In this document: positions 17,409-26,241 of the stretch, piece by piece | Position numbering within the stretch: the first letter of the stretch is position 1 | How the letters are laid out: each line of letters begins with the position of its first letter | Assembly (NCBI RefSeq): GCF_024298965.1 | Contig: NZ_CP085193.1 | Coordinates: forward strand, 8,184,001 to 8,248,000 | Length of the DNA stretch: 64,000 nt | Source of the DNA: Streptomyces rapamycinicus NRRL 5491 | Lineage (GTDB): Bacteria; Actinomycetota; Actinomycetes; Streptomycetales; Streptomycetaceae | Direction of reading: 5' to 3' | The notes under the pieces: generated by a model | Database searches by the model: none | Seen by the model: the letters and a program-made list of their open reading frames with translations, nothing else | What the model was told of the DNA's origin: nothing | Translations under genes and position numbers: made by a program

Positions 17409-18599
17409 CTACGCCCCTTCCGGGAGCAGTTCCCCCACCGCGTCCCGCCACGCCGCCCGCGTCGCGACCGCCTGCCGCCACGTGCGCACCGCCTTCGGTG
17501 GCATCCCGACGGCCAGCACACCGGCCACCCGGTCCCCGGAGCGGTAGACGGCCAGGAACTTCCGCTCCTCCAGTTCGCCCTCCACCACCGCGACTTCCTC
17601 ATGGCCGCGCAGATACCCGTGCGCCTGGATGCGGAAGTCGTACTGGTCGGACCAGAAGTAGGGCACCGGGGCGAACGGCCGCCGCTCGTCCGGGCGGAGG
17701 AGGTTGCGGGCCACGGCCATGCCCTGCTCGGTGGCGTTGGTCCGGTGCTCGATCCGCATCGCGGTGCCGAACAGCGGATTGTGCCAGCGGGCCACGTCCC
17801 CCGCGCCGTACACACCCGGCGCGGCGGCGCTGTACTCGTCGCACTCCAGGCCGTCGCCCAGGGTGAGTCCGCTGCCCTCCAGCCAGCCGGTGTTGGGCAC
17901 CGAGCCGATCGCGACCAGCACCTCGTCGGCCTCGACGAGGGTGCCGTCCGTCAGCCGTACCCCGCCGTCGGCCACCTCGGCCACCGCGACCCCGGTGCGC
18001 AGGTCCACGCCGTGGTCGTGGTGGGCCTGGGCGAGCATCCGGCCGACCCGCTCGCCGACCGCCGGGGCCAGCGGCACCGGGGCCGGTTCCAGCAGCGTGA
18101 CCTCCGTGCCCAGCCCCCGCGCGACGGCGGCGGCCTCGGCGCCGAGGAACCCGGCGCCGACCACCGCCAGCCGCCGCCCCGGGCCCAGCCGGTCCCGCAG
18201 GGCCAGGGCGTCGTCCAGGGTGCGCAGCACATGCGCCCGCTCCCCGCCGTCGCCGGGCAGCCGGCGCGGGCGAACGCCGGTGGCGATGACCAGGCCGTCG
18301 TACGGCACCCGCGCCCCGTCGGCCAGCGCGACCGTACGGCCCGCGAGGTCGAGCCCGGTCGCGGCGACGCCGAGGCGCAGATCGAGGCCGAGCGCGTCCA
18401 GGTCGGCGGGGGCGCGCAGCGGCACCCGGTCGGGTTCCCACTGCCCGCCGAGGATCTGCTTGGACAGCGGTGGCCGGTCGTACGGGTGGTACGGCTCCTC
18501 GCCGATGAGCGTGAGCGTTCCCTCGTAGCCCTCCCGGCGCAGCGTCTCCGCCGCCGCCAGACCGGCGGCGGAGCCACCGACCACCACCACTTGCTTCAC
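17409..18599 (-). CDS. FAD-dependent ferredoxin reductase
   Basis: 396 residues from GTG 18599 (VKQVVVVGGSAAGLAAAETL). FAD fingerprint GGSAAG at the N-terminus, PYDGLVIATGVRPR, a second Rossmann fold RLAVVGAGFLGAEAAAVARG for NAD(P)H, and GVYGAGDVARW near residue 280 place it with putidaredoxin-reductase-type P450 reductases. The C-terminal domain (FWSDQYDFRIQAHGYLRG) is characteristic of that group. The start overlaps the ferredoxin stop by 4 bp (GTGA), and the P450 lies just upstream: a complete NAD(P)H to FdR to Fd to P450 chain in one transcription unit. Confidence 0.92.
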   Translation of the reverse strand: MKQVVVVGGSAAGLAAAETLRREGYEGTLTLIGEEPYHPYDRPPLSKQILGGQWEPDRVPLRAPADLDALGLDLRLGVAATGLDLAGRTVALADGARVPYDGLVIATGVRPRRLPGDGGERAHVLRTLDDALALRDRLGPGRRLAVVGAGFLGAEAAAVARGLGTEVTLLEPAPVPLAPAVGERVGRMLAQAHHDHGVDLRTGVAVAEVADGGVRLTDGTLVEADEVLVAIGSVPNTGWLEGSGLTLGDGLECDEYSAAAPGVYGAGDVARWHNPLFGTAMRIEHRTNATEQGMAVARNLLRPDERRPFAPVPYFWSDQYDFRIQAHGYLRGHEEVAVVEGELEERKFLAVYRSGDRVAGVLAVGMPPKAVRTWRQAVATRAAWRDAVGELLPEGA

Positions 18600-18793
18600 T
18601 TCTCGACCACCCGTATCGCCGCCGCCGGGCAGACCACCGCGGACTCCCGCACATCGGCGTGGAGTTCGGGCGCGGGCTGTTCGTCCAGCAGGACCACGAT
18701 GCCGTCCTCCTCCCGCTGGTCGAACACATCGGGTGCGATCATCACGCACTGCCCCGACGCCACACACTTGGGCACATCGACTTCCACACGCAT
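18596..18793 (-). CDS. 3Fe-4S ferredoxin
   Basis: 65 residues from ATG 18793. Cys10 and Cys16 (KCVASGQC) and a third Cys in VVCPAAAI give the C-x5-C...C-P pattern of [3Fe-4S] ferredoxins that serve bacterial P450s (SoyB/FdxH-like). The acidic stretch REEDGIVVLLDEQPAPEL fits partner docking. It sits between the P450 (62 bp upstream) and the reductase (4-bp overlap) and is therefore almost certainly the electron carrier of this P450. Confidence 0.92.
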   Translation of the reverse strand: MRVEVDVPKCVASGQCVMIAPDVFDQREEDGIVVLLDEQPAPELHADVRESAVVCPAAAIRVVEK

Positions 18794-18855
18794 GGTGACT
18801 CCCTTGCCTTCGCCGCTGCCGTCCCCGCCGCCTTCGCCGCTCATGACGTCCAGGC

Positions 18856-20100
18856 TCATGACGTCCAGGCGACGGGCAGCTCGTAGACGCCGTAGACCAA
18901 ACCGTCGTCTTTGAACGGTAGTTGGTCGATTCCGGTGGCCAGCCGCAGGGTGGGAATACGGCGGTAGAGCGTGCCGTAGACCACCTGGAGCTCCATCCGG
19001 GCCAGCGGCTGGCCCAGGCACTGGTGGACGCCGAAGCCGAACGCCATGTGGCGGCGGGCGTCGCGGCCGATGTCCAGCCGCTCGGGCTCGGCGAAGACCT
19101 CCGAGTCCCAGTTGCCGGTGCCGGTGTAGATGATGATGCCCTCACCGGCGCGGATGGTCTCACCGCCGATCTCGATGTCCTCCAGCGCGACCCGGCGGCG
19201 GCCGTTGTGCACGATGGTCAGATAGCGCAGCAGCTCCTCGACGGCCCGGGCGATCACCTTCGGGTCCTCGGTCTCCCGCAGGACGGCGAGCTGGTCGGGG
19301 TTCTCCAGGAGGGCCACGGTGCCGAGGGCGATCATGTTGGCGGTGGTCTCATGGCCCGCGATCAGCAGCAGTACGCCCATGTTGGCGGCGTCGCGCTGGG
19401 TCAGCTCACCGGCCGTGACCCGGGCGGCCAGCTCGGAGAGCATGTCGTCGGCCGGGTCGGCGAGTTTGGCGGCGACCAGCCCGTCCAGATAGTCGGTCAG
19501 CGCGTCGTTGGCGCCGACCACCTCCTCGACCGAGGACTGACGGTTGATCAGCAGCGAGCTGTTCCGCTGGAAGAAGTCGTGGTCCTCGTACGGCACCCCG
19601 AGCAGCCGGCAGATCACCAGCGACGGCAGCGGCAGCGCGAGCGCGCGCACCAGGTCCACCGGGGTCGGCCCGGCCAGCATGGCGTCGATCAGCTCGTCGG
19701 TGATCTTCTGGATCTCGGGCCGCATCGCCTCGATCCGCTTGATGGCGAACGGTCCGGTGACCATCCGGCGGATCCGGGCGTGCTCGGGGTCGTCCATGGT
19801 GACGAAGGACCGCCGCCGCCCGGCGTTCTCGCGGAAGCCGGCGCTCGCGTGCGGATACCCGGGCCGCGTGCTCTCGGCGCTGACCCGCGGATCGGCGAGC
19901 AGGGCGCGCTGGTCGGCGTACCCGGTCACCAGCCAGGGGGCGCTGCCGTCCCACAGCCGTACGCGCGCGACCGGCCGTTCGGTGTGCAGCGCCCGTGCGG
20001 TCGGGGGAGGGTCGAAGGGGCAGCCGGTCGCCCGCGGCATCGGAAACTCCGGAAGCGGCTCTTCCGCCTCGGGCGCGGTCTCTGCCAGCGTCTCGGTCAT
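18856..20100 (-). CDS. Cytochrome P450 (CYP105-like)
   Basis: 414 residues. I-helix LLLIAGHETTANMIALG with the proton-relay Thr, K-helix ExxR in EELLRY, and heme loop FGFGVHQCLGQPLARMELQ are all intact. The N-terminal phrase FPMPRATGCPFDPPPT and KDDGLVYGVYELPV.W near the end are typical of the CYP105 group, which hydroxylates varied xenobiotics and natural products. The last codons plus stop are followed by an almost exact 16-bp copy of the terminal sequence (TGGACGTCATGAGC twice, about 18841-18870), a small tandem duplication across the stop. Two 14-bp palindromes lie upstream at 20183 and 20207. Confidence 0.92.
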   Translation of the reverse strand: MTETLAETAPEAEEPLPEFPMPRATGCPFDPPPTARALHTERPVARVRLWDGSAPWLVTGYADQRALLADPRVSAESTRPGYPHASAGFRENAGRRRSFVTMDDPEHARIRRMVTGPFAIKRIEAMRPEIQKITDELIDAMLAGPTPVDLVRALALPLPSLVICRLLGVPYEDHDFFQRNSSLLINRQSSVEEVVGANDALTDYLDGLVAAKLADPADDMLSELAARVTAGELTQRDAANMGVLLLIAGHETTANMIALGTVALLENPDQLAVLRETEDPKVIARAVEELLRYLTIVHNGRRRVALEDIEIGGETIRAGEGIIIYTGTGNWDSEVFAEPERLDIGRDARRHMAFGFGVHQCLGQPLARMELQVVYGTLYRRIPTLRLATGIDQLPFKDDGLVYGVYELPVAWTS

Positions 20101-20182
20101 GTCTCTCCTCGGGTGGGGGTTCCGATGGGAGCGGAGCGTGAACCTTCGGGTCGGTGGGGACGGTGTCTTGGTGTTACGGGGA

Positions 20183-20220
20183 CGCGAACCTTCGCGTTAC
20201 GGGGGACGCGGACCTTCGCG
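20183..20220 (-). promoter_or_regulatory. Tandem palindromes upstream of the CYP105-like operon
   Basis: CGCGAACCTTCGCG (20183-20196) and CGCGGACCTTCGCG (20207-20220), 24 bp start-to-start, sit 83-120 bp upstream of the P450 ATG at 20100; a related GTGAACCTTCGGGT lies at about 20139. Palindromic and helically phased, they resemble a repressor or activator operator; the cognate regulator is not identified. Confidence 0.45.
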
Positions 20221-20269
20221 TTCCGGGGACGTGATGACCAGCGAACCCGCTCGACCTGACTCCCCCCGG

Positions 20270-21007
20270 TCAGTTTCCTGACGAAACGCTGACAGTGGGG
20301 AAGGTCACGGTGACCGTGGTGCCGCGGCCCGGTGTGCTGCTCACGCTCACCTCGCCGCCGTGCCGCTCGACCACCCGCCGCACGATGGTGAGGCCGATGC
20401 CGCCGCCCAGCTCGATCCGGCCGTCCTCGTCGTGCGGGGAGGTGAGCCGGGCGATGTCCTGCGGGCCCATACCGGGACCCTGGTCGCTGACCGACAGCTC
20501 GACGCGCGGCGTTCCGCCGGTCCCGGCCCCCTCCCCGGTCCCGGTCCCGGCCGCCTCCTCGGCCGCCCGGCCGCGTACCGCCACGGTCACCGGGGACCCG
20601 GCGGGGGTGTGGCGCAGCGCGTTGTCCAGCAGATTGCGCACGGCGTGCCGCAGCATGCGGTTGTCGGCGACGACGGTCGCCCGGCCGGAGTTCTCGCGGG
20701 TGATGGGGCGCTCGGGGTCGAGCAGCCCGAGATCCGCCACCGCCTCGTCCGCCACGTCCCGCAGATCCACCGGCTCCATGTCAAGCGGCCGTACCCAGGA
20801 GACGTCCGCGCGGGGGAACACCTGCTGGACCGCCTGGTGCATATGGTCGGCCTCGTCCTGGATCCGGCGCAGGGCGCGCACCATCAGCGCGGGGTCGTCG
20901 CTGAGCCCTTGCAGCGGGAGCTCGGCCCAGCCCCGGATGGTGGTCAGGGAGGTGCGCAGCTCGTGCAGCAGGACCTCCAGCCGCTGCTGGCGCTCGTGCA
21001 TGCTCAT
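20270..21007 (-). CDS. Soluble histidine kinase lacking a sensor domain
   Basis: 245 residues from ATG 21007, overlapping the response-regulator stop (ATGA). The protein begins almost directly at the dimerisation/phosphoacceptor helix (LEVLLHELRTSLTTIRGWAE; His in the H-box) and has N-box VRNLLDNALRHT, G1 VSDQGPGM and G2 GGGIGLTIVRR. There is no transmembrane or PAS/HAMP region upstream, so input must come from a partner or the protein is constitutive. A Gly/Thr insertion (GTGTGEGAGTGG) sits in the ATP-lid region. Encoded with its OmpR-type regulator and just upstream of the P450 cluster. Confidence 0.85.
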   Translation of the reverse strand: MSMHERQQRLEVLLHELRTSLTTIRGWAELPLQGLSDDPALMVRALRRIQDEADHMHQAVQQVFPRADVSWVRPLDMEPVDLRDVADEAVADLGLLDPERPITRENSGRATVVADNRMLRHAVRNLLDNALRHTPAGSPVTVAVRGRAAEEAAGTGTGEGAGTGGTPRVELSVSDQGPGMGPQDIARLTSPHDEDGRIELGGGIGLTIVRRVVERHGGEVSVSSTPGRGTTVTVTFPTVSVSSGN

Positions 21008-21774
21008 CCGGAGGCGAGTCCGCCGAGCCAGTAGCCGAAGCCGCGGCGGGTGTGGATCAGGGCGGGCCCGGCCTCGTCCACCTTGTGGCGGAGGCGGGAG
21101 ATCAGCTTCTCGATGGCGTTGTCGCCGTATCGCCGGTGGTCCGCCACCCACAGATGCTCGCCGATCTGCTCCTTGGACAGCACCTGCCCGGCGTTGACCA
21201 GCAGATAGCGCAGCAGCCGGAACTCCGCCGGGGTCAGCTCCAGCGCCCGCCGCCCGCGCCGCGCCTGGCGGGTCGTCTCGTCCAGCACCAGATCGGCGTA
21301 GTGCGGCGAGGGCTCCTCCCGCCGCCGGCTGCGGGTGCGCAGCAGGGCCTGCACCCGGGCCAGCACCTCGGCGATCCGGAACGGCTTGGTGACGTAGTCG
21401 TTGCCGCCGATGCCGAGGCCGGTGACCAGCGAGTCGAGCGAGTCGCGGGCGGTGAGGAAGAGCACCGGCGGATGGTTCTCGTCGGCCGCCACCAGGCGCC
21501 TGCACACCGTGAAGCCGTCCAGATCGGGCAGCATCACATCGAGGATCACCAGGTCGGGCCGGTCCCGTCCGACCCGGTCGAGCGCCTCCCCGCCGGTGGC
21601 CGCGGTGCCGACCCGGTAACCGGCCAGCTCAAGGGTGGTCGAGAGCAGTTCGGCGATTCTCGATTCATCGTCGACGACCAGGATGCGCTGCCCGTTGCCA
21701 CGGGCCGGCGCTGGTTTCTCGCTGACACTCCCGTACACGCCATGACAGTACGTGAACCGACCGTTCCGGGGCAC
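21004..21774 (-). CDS. OmpR/PhoB-family response regulator
   Basis: 256 residues. Receiver: acidic pair and Asp in ILVVDDESRIAELL and LVILDVMLPDLDGF, Thr/Ala switch LFLTARD, conserved Lys in VTKPF. C-terminal winged helix: LELTPAEFRLLRYLLVNAGQ ... VISRLRHKVD-type recognition region (IEKLISRLRHKVDEAG). I use GTG 21774, with AAGG 6 nt upstream; GTG 21738 is an alternative giving a shorter N-terminus. Coupled to the kinase by a 4-bp overlap. Targets unknown; the adjacent P450 operon is a candidate. Confidence 0.88.
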   Translation of the reverse strand: MPRNGRFTYCHGVYGSVSEKPAPARGNGQRILVVDDESRIAELLSTTLELAGYRVGTAATGGEALDRVGRDRPDLVILDVMLPDLDGFTVCRRLVAADENHPPVLFLTARDSLDSLVTGLGIGGNDYVTKPFRIAEVLARVQALLRTRSRRREEPSPHYADLVLDETTRQARRGRRALELTPAEFRLLRYLLVNAGQVLSKEQIGEHLWVADHRRYGDNAIEKLISRLRHKVDEAGPALIHTRRGFGYWLGGLASG

Positions 21775-21909
21775 GGGGGCCTTGACCGCGACCGAAGAGA
21801 TCCGGACAGGGCGGAGCGGGATGCCTTACCGGACTGTGCGGCATCGCTCAGATAGCATGATCCGAACTCACGACGAGCGCCCCCATCGCCCGCCCTTCAC
21901 CGGAAAACC

Positions 21910-23343
21910 GTGCTATCCGGTGCGAAGAGTGACCTACAGCCCACATCGAGCAAATCGGCCAAACAATTGATATCTATAGCATCGCGGGTGTTTTCGCGAA
22001 TAAACAGCCGAATAACGTTCGCCGCGTGGCGCCGACCACGGACGGTGCTGTGGGCTGTGGCGGGTGTGGCGGTCCTCGGGTTCCTCGTCGCGCTGGAGGT
22101 CACGGCGCGCCGTTACGGTCTGCCGGGGCCGATAACCAATCAGGTGCAAGAGGTTGTATTCGCCCCCAAATCGGGCTTTCTGCTGTATGCCGGTATGGGC
22201 TTGATGATGGTGGTGCTCACCTGGCGGGAGCGGTTCATCGCCGCCGGTGCCGCGATCGGCATCGACATCGTCATCTTCCTGGTGCGGTGGGTGGCCGACG
22301 CGAAGGTGACCGAAGGGCACCCCTTCGGCAACGGCGCGCTGTGGGTGATGCTGGGCTGTGTGGTCATCGCGGTCACGCGCCGCACCGGCCGGGAACGCGC
22401 CCTGCTGCTGAAGGGCGTGGGGCTGGGGCTGCTGCTGGTGGCCGGCCGCAAGACCGGCGACACCTGGCTGCTCATCACGGCGAAGTCCCGCCCGACGGTG
22501 CTCGATCCTTACCTGGCGACCGCCGATCACGCGCTGGGCAACCCGTCGTGGCTGGCGGGCCGGATCGTCGAGGCCATGGGCCCGATCGGCGCCCACGTGC
22601 TCGACTACGTCTACATTCAGCTTCCGGTGGCCGCGGTCATCGTCTCGATTTATCAACTGCGCAACGTGTCGGTCGAGCGCCGCTTCCCGCGCCACCACCT
22701 GGTGCGTACCTTCCTTGCCATCGGCCTCCTCGGGCCGGCCATCTACATGGTCTTCCCGGTGGTCGGACCGATCTTCGCCTACGGCGGCGGCGCCTTCGGC
22801 ACCGGTGGCGAGCACTGGGCGCTGGCCAACCTGTGGCCGCACACGCCGCCGCCCATCAGCGTTCCGCACTCGATGCCCTTCGACGAGATCACGCCACGCA
22901 ACTGCATGCCCAGTCTGCATACGGCGTGGGCCACCTCGATCTTCATCCATTCCCGCCAGGGCCCACGGATCCTGCGGTTCGCGGGAACGTTCTGGCTCGT
23001 CGCCACGCTCGGCGCGACGCTGGGATTCGGCTACCACTACGGCGTGGATCTCATCGCGGGCGTGGTGTTCGCGCTCACGATCGAGGCGGCGCTGCGCTCG
23101 CTCGCACGTGGCTGGGACCGGTCGGGGACCCAACTGGTCGTCCACGGCGCGGCGGTCTTCGCCGCCCTCCTGGTGGCCTATCGCTATCTGCCGGTGGAGA
23201 TGGCCGGACACCCATGGGTGTTCGGACCCCTTCTCCTGCTGGCGATGGGCTCGGTGATCCACGGCTATGTACGGACCACCAGGCTGTGGGAGCCGAAGGC
23301 CGCACCCGCGCTGCAACCGGAACCGCGGCCCGAAATGGTGTGA
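21910..23343 (+). CDS. PAP2-type membrane phosphatase/phosphotransferase (inositolphosphotransferase-like)
   Basis: Up to 477 residues with about ten hydrophobic segments. PAP2 motifs: an AKSRPTVLDP phrase corresponding to C1, RNCMPSLHTAWATS (C2, PSLH variant) and FGYHYGVDLIAG (C3). The PSLH form and length resemble PAP2_3/aureobasidin-resistance-like inositolphosphotransferases rather than small lipid phosphatases. The start is uncertain: GTG 21910 is used, but the AT-rich stretch 21930-22020 (ATTGATATCTATAG) looks like a promoter, and GTGs at 21988 and 22045 are in frame. Substrate unknown; probably membrane phosphoglycolipid synthesis. Confidence 0.78.
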   Translation: MLSGAKSDLQPTSSKSAKQLISIASRVFSRINSRITFAAWRRPRTVLWAVAGVAVLGFLVALEVTARRYGLPGPITNQVQEVVFAPKSGFLLYAGMGLMMVVLTWRERFIAAGAAIGIDIVIFLVRWVADAKVTEGHPFGNGALWVMLGCVVIAVTRRTGRERALLLKGVGLGLLLVAGRKTGDTWLLITAKSRPTVLDPYLATADHALGNPSWLAGRIVEAMGPIGAHVLDYVYIQLPVAAVIVSIYQLRNVSVERRFPRHHLVRTFLAIGLLGPAIYMVFPVVGPIFAYGGGAFGTGGEHWALANLWPHTPPPISVPHSMPFDEITPRNCMPSLHTAWATSIFIHSRQGPRILRFAGTFWLVATLGATLGFGYHYGVDLIAGVVFALTIEAALRSLARGWDRSGTQLVVHGAAVFAALLVAYRYLPVEMAGHPWVFGPLLLLAMGSVIHGYVRTTRLWEPKAAPALQPEPRPEMV

Positions 23344-23372
23344 GCCGTGCTGACCGCAAGGCGGGCAGGGGC

Positions 23373-23411
23373 GGCCATGAGTCGGCCATGAGTCGGCCAT
23401 GAGTCGGCCAT
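23373..23411. repeat. 11-bp direct repeat, 3.5 copies
   Basis: GGCCATGAGTC repeated at 23373, 23384 and 23395, then a partial copy, between two plus-strand genes. The rest of 23344-23564 also holds a 20-bp imperfect duplication (CCCGCGCCACAGG at about 23521 and 23543) next to the sialidase RBS. Confidence 0.85.
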
Positions 23412-23564
23412 AGGGCGGCCGTGGGGCGAGGTCGGTTAGCGATGCGTTAGCCGATCGGCAGAGGATCATCAGCGGCGGCGGACAGGCTGGTTGGCACAGG
23501 TCCCGAACGACGGAGACCGCCCGCGCCACAGGCGGGGACCACCCGCGCCACAGGGGGAGACTCA

Positions 23565-24860
23565 ATGCCACGCCGCATCGCCCGCCAGCACGCTCGCAAC
23601 GCCGCCGTCGCCACGGTGGCCGCCATCGCCGCCCTCGGGCTGGCCGCCTGCCAGGACACTTCGGACGGCGCCTCCGGAGCCGCGTCCTCCACCGCCTCCC
23701 AGCACTCCGGTTCCAAGGGCCCCGGCTCCTCCGACGCCGAGGCGAAGAACGGCGAGGGCAGCGCGGCGGCCCTGCGGAAGACGGACCCCAAGCCGCTGCG
23801 CGACGGCGCGGGCCTCTACCCCCGGGCGATCCGTCTGGAACACAACGGGAAGGACAACGGCCGCGTACTCGCTTCGACCGTCGTCCCGGGCGGCGGCAAC
23901 GGCATCGGCGCCATTCAGGAGAGCACCGACGGCGGAGCGAACTTCAACCAGGTGGGCACCATCGCCGACCCCGCGTCCGCCGACGGCAAGGGGCTGTGCT
24001 GCTCGGTCCTCTACGAACTGCCGCAACAGGTCGGTGACATGCCGGCCGGCACGCTGCTGTGGGCCGCCTCCTTCGGCCAGGACGTACCCAAAGCCGACCG
24101 CCACATGTCGATACGCGTGTTCAAGAGCACCGACGTGGGACGCCATTGGAGCCACCTCTCCACGGTAGCCTCCGCGCCGGACGCCAACGGGCTGTGGGAG
24201 CCGGAGTTCTCCATCGACGCCGACGGCAACCTGGTCTGCCACTACTCCGACGAAACCGATCCGAACCACAGCCAGAAGCTCGTCGCCGTACGCTCACGGG
24301 ACGGCGTCTCATGGGACGGCTTGCATGACACCGTCGCCAGTGCCCCGGTCTCCGACCGCCCCGGGATGGCGGTCGTACGGAAGGTGCCGGACGGCAAGTA
24401 CGTCATGACGTACGAGATCTGCTCCGACGACCCCAAGTTCTCGTGCGTCGTGCACTACCGCACATCCCCCGACGGATGGGACTGGGGCGACCCCGCCAAC
24501 CTCGGCACCCGGCCCCAGACGGCGAACGGCAAGTACTTCAAGCACGCGCCGACCCTGGCCTGGGCGCCGGAGGAGGGGAACCCGCAGGGCAAGCTGTTGC
24601 TGGTCGGACAGGTGATGTACAACGCGGACGGCAGCAAGGCCGAGGGCAGCGGGCGCACGGTCTGGACCAACAGCAAGGGCGGAGAGGGCGCCTGGAAGGA
24701 GATCCCGGCCCCCGTCGCCGTGAAGTCGGACAAGATCGACTTCTGCCCCAACTACAGCTCCAGCCTGCTGCCCTCGGCCGACGGCCGCCAGCTGCTGGAG
24801 ATCGCGACCGACTACGACGGCGGAGTGTGCCGCCCGTACCACGGCACGGATGGCATGTGA
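23565..24860 (+). CDS. Sialidase/BNR-repeat secreted lipoprotein
   Basis: 431 residues. Lipoprotein signal peptide: basic N-terminus, hydrophobic VATVAAIAALGLAAC, lipobox LAAC with Cys near residue 29, then a Ser/Ala-rich tether. The body is a beta-propeller with Asp-box (BNR) phrases: ESTDGGANF, KSTDVGRHW, RSRDGVSWD, RTSPDGWDW. This fits the exo-alpha-sialidase superfamily, although the catalytic Arg triad and Tyr/Glu pair cannot be confirmed by eye, so it may be another glycosidase or a non-catalytic propeller. Located on the outer membrane face. ATG 23565 follows GGGGGAGACTCA. Confidence 0.82.
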   Translation: MPRRIARQHARNAAVATVAAIAALGLAACQDTSDGASGAASSTASQHSGSKGPGSSDAEAKNGEGSAAALRKTDPKPLRDGAGLYPRAIRLEHNGKDNGRVLASTVVPGGGNGIGAIQESTDGGANFNQVGTIADPASADGKGLCCSVLYELPQQVGDMPAGTLLWAASFGQDVPKADRHMSIRVFKSTDVGRHWSHLSTVASAPDANGLWEPEFSIDADGNLVCHYSDETDPNHSQKLVAVRSRDGVSWDGLHDTVASAPVSDRPGMAVVRKVPDGKYVMTYEICSDDPKFSCVVHYRTSPDGWDWGDPANLGTRPQTANGKYFKHAPTLAWAPEEGNPQGKLLLVGQVMYNADGSKAEGSGRTVWTNSKGGEGAWKEIPAPVAVKSDKIDFCPNYSSSLLPSADGRQLLEIATDYDGGVCRPYHGTDGM

Positions 24861-24930
24861 CCCCAGCCGCTGACCGGATCCCACCGATATCCGCTGTACC
24901 GGCCGCCCATGGGCCGAAAGACTGCCGCGC

Positions 24931-25488
24931 ATGGAGTTCTTCTGCTACCACCGCGACCGGCCCGGCTCCCTGGCTCTGCGCCAAGAACTGGTCGAACAGC
25001 ACTGGTCCTACATGGATCGGTATGCGTCGGAGATGATCGCCCGAGGACCGACCCTCTCCGACGCCGACGGGACCCCGACCGGCAGCGTCCACATCGTCGA
25101 CCTGCCCGACCCGGCCGCCGCCCGCTCGTTCGCCTTCGACGAACCGGGCTACCAGGCCGGTGTGTACCGGGACGTACTGCTGCGGCGGTGGCGCGATGTG
25201 CTGGGTCGCACGATGTGGGAATTCCCCGGCGGCCGGACCGGCGGCAACCGATTCCTGGTCCTCGGCCTGGGCCTGGGCTCGGGCGAGGCCGCCGACGTCG
25301 CCGTACCCGCCGACCAGGACGAACTGATCGCCTACGGGCCACTCCTGTCCGACGACGAAAGCACATGGCTGGGCACAGCGGCACTGGTCCGGGCACCCGA
25401 CCCGGAGACGGCCCGCGCCGTCCTGACCCCGGACGGGTACGCGGACATCGAGGTCCACCGCTGGCAGTTCGGCGGGCGGCCGTCATGA
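24931..25488 (+). CDS. YciI-like protein, tandem domain
   Basis: 185 residues from ATG 24931. Two YciI-type ferredoxin-like halves: FYCYHRDRPGSLALRQEL-type start, with MIARGPTLSDADGTPTGSVHIVDLPDPAAARSFA as the first, and LIAYGPLLSDDESTWLGTAALVRAPDPETARAVL as the second; both show the conserved GPL(S)DD...G...V...D...A pattern. YciI proteins are small dimeric dehydrochlorinase/monooxygenase-like folds of uncertain role. The following acetyltransferase overlaps by 4 bp, so the two are co-translated. Confidence 0.82.
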   Translation: MEFFCYHRDRPGSLALRQELVEQHWSYMDRYASEMIARGPTLSDADGTPTGSVHIVDLPDPAAARSFAFDEPGYQAGVYRDVLLRRWRDVLGRTMWEFPGGRTGGNRFLVLGLGLGSGEAADVAVPADQDELIAYGPLLSDDESTWLGTAALVRAPDPETARAVLTPDGYADIEVHRWQFGGRPS

Positions 25489-26039
25489 CCCGCGCACTCG
25501 GACCCGTCGCCTGGCCACCCGCCCCGATAAGGACCGAACGGCTCGTGCTCCGCCCGTCCGAGGCCCGGGACCGTCCGACGTTCATCGAACTGCTCGCCTC
25601 ACCGGAGGTGCACACCTACCTCGGTGGCCCTCGACCGCGTGATGAGCTCGAACGCGCGGTGCCCGAGATACCCGGGCGGCAGCCTGGCCTTTTCGTGATC
25701 GATTTCGACGGAGCGGTGATCGGGATGGTCAAGCTCGATCGGCACGACGCGGAGAGTCCGGGCCATGTCCGTCCGGACATCGGGGAGGCCGAGCTCGGCT
25801 ACCTGTTCCTGCCGGAGGCGTGGGGACACGGGTACGCCGCCGAGGCGTGCGCGGCGGCACTCGACTGGTTCGCCGAAGCGCTTCCCGGCGAGTCGGTGGT
25901 GCTGCGCACCCAGACCGCCAACGAGCGCTCGATGCGCCTTGCGGCAAAGCTGGGGTTCACCGAGGTGGAACGGTACGAGGCCTACGGCGCCGAGCAGTGG
26001 TTCGGCGTGTGGTCCTCCTCGGCCACGCCGTCCGGTTGA
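25485..26039 (+). CDS. GNAT family N-acetyltransferase (RimJ/RimL-like)
   Basis: 184 residues from ATG 25485, overlapping the YciI-like stop. RTERLVLRPSEARDRPTF at the start, LGYLFLPEAWGHGYAAEACA as acetyl-CoA motif A, and VVLRTQTANERSMRLAAKLGFTEVER are typical of RimJ/RimL-type acetyltransferases that modify protein N-termini or small amines. Substrate unknown. No hairpin of note follows; the 200 bp to the next gene contain its promoter. Confidence 0.86.
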   Translation: MTRALGPVAWPPAPIRTERLVLRPSEARDRPTFIELLASPEVHTYLGGPRPRDELERAVPEIPGRQPGLFVIDFDGAVIGMVKLDRHDAESPGHVRPDIGEAELGYLFLPEAWGHGYAAEACAAALDWFAEALPGESVVLRTQTANERSMRLAAKLGFTEVERYEAYGAEQWFGVWSSSATPSG

Positions 26040-26241
26040 GCGGTCCCAGTCCCTGGCCCCGGCCACCCCATGTCACGGCAACGAAGCCACGGGTGCGCGG
26101 TTGGGCCCGCAAGGCTGTCGTCCGCCCGGGCGGAAGATCCTGGCCGATCGGACCGGAAGCCTGGCCGGTCAGGCGACGCGGAGTCGGGAGAACGTTGGCT
26201 AGCGTCCTTTTCGGCAGGTATCACCACGGAGAGGAGGCACG

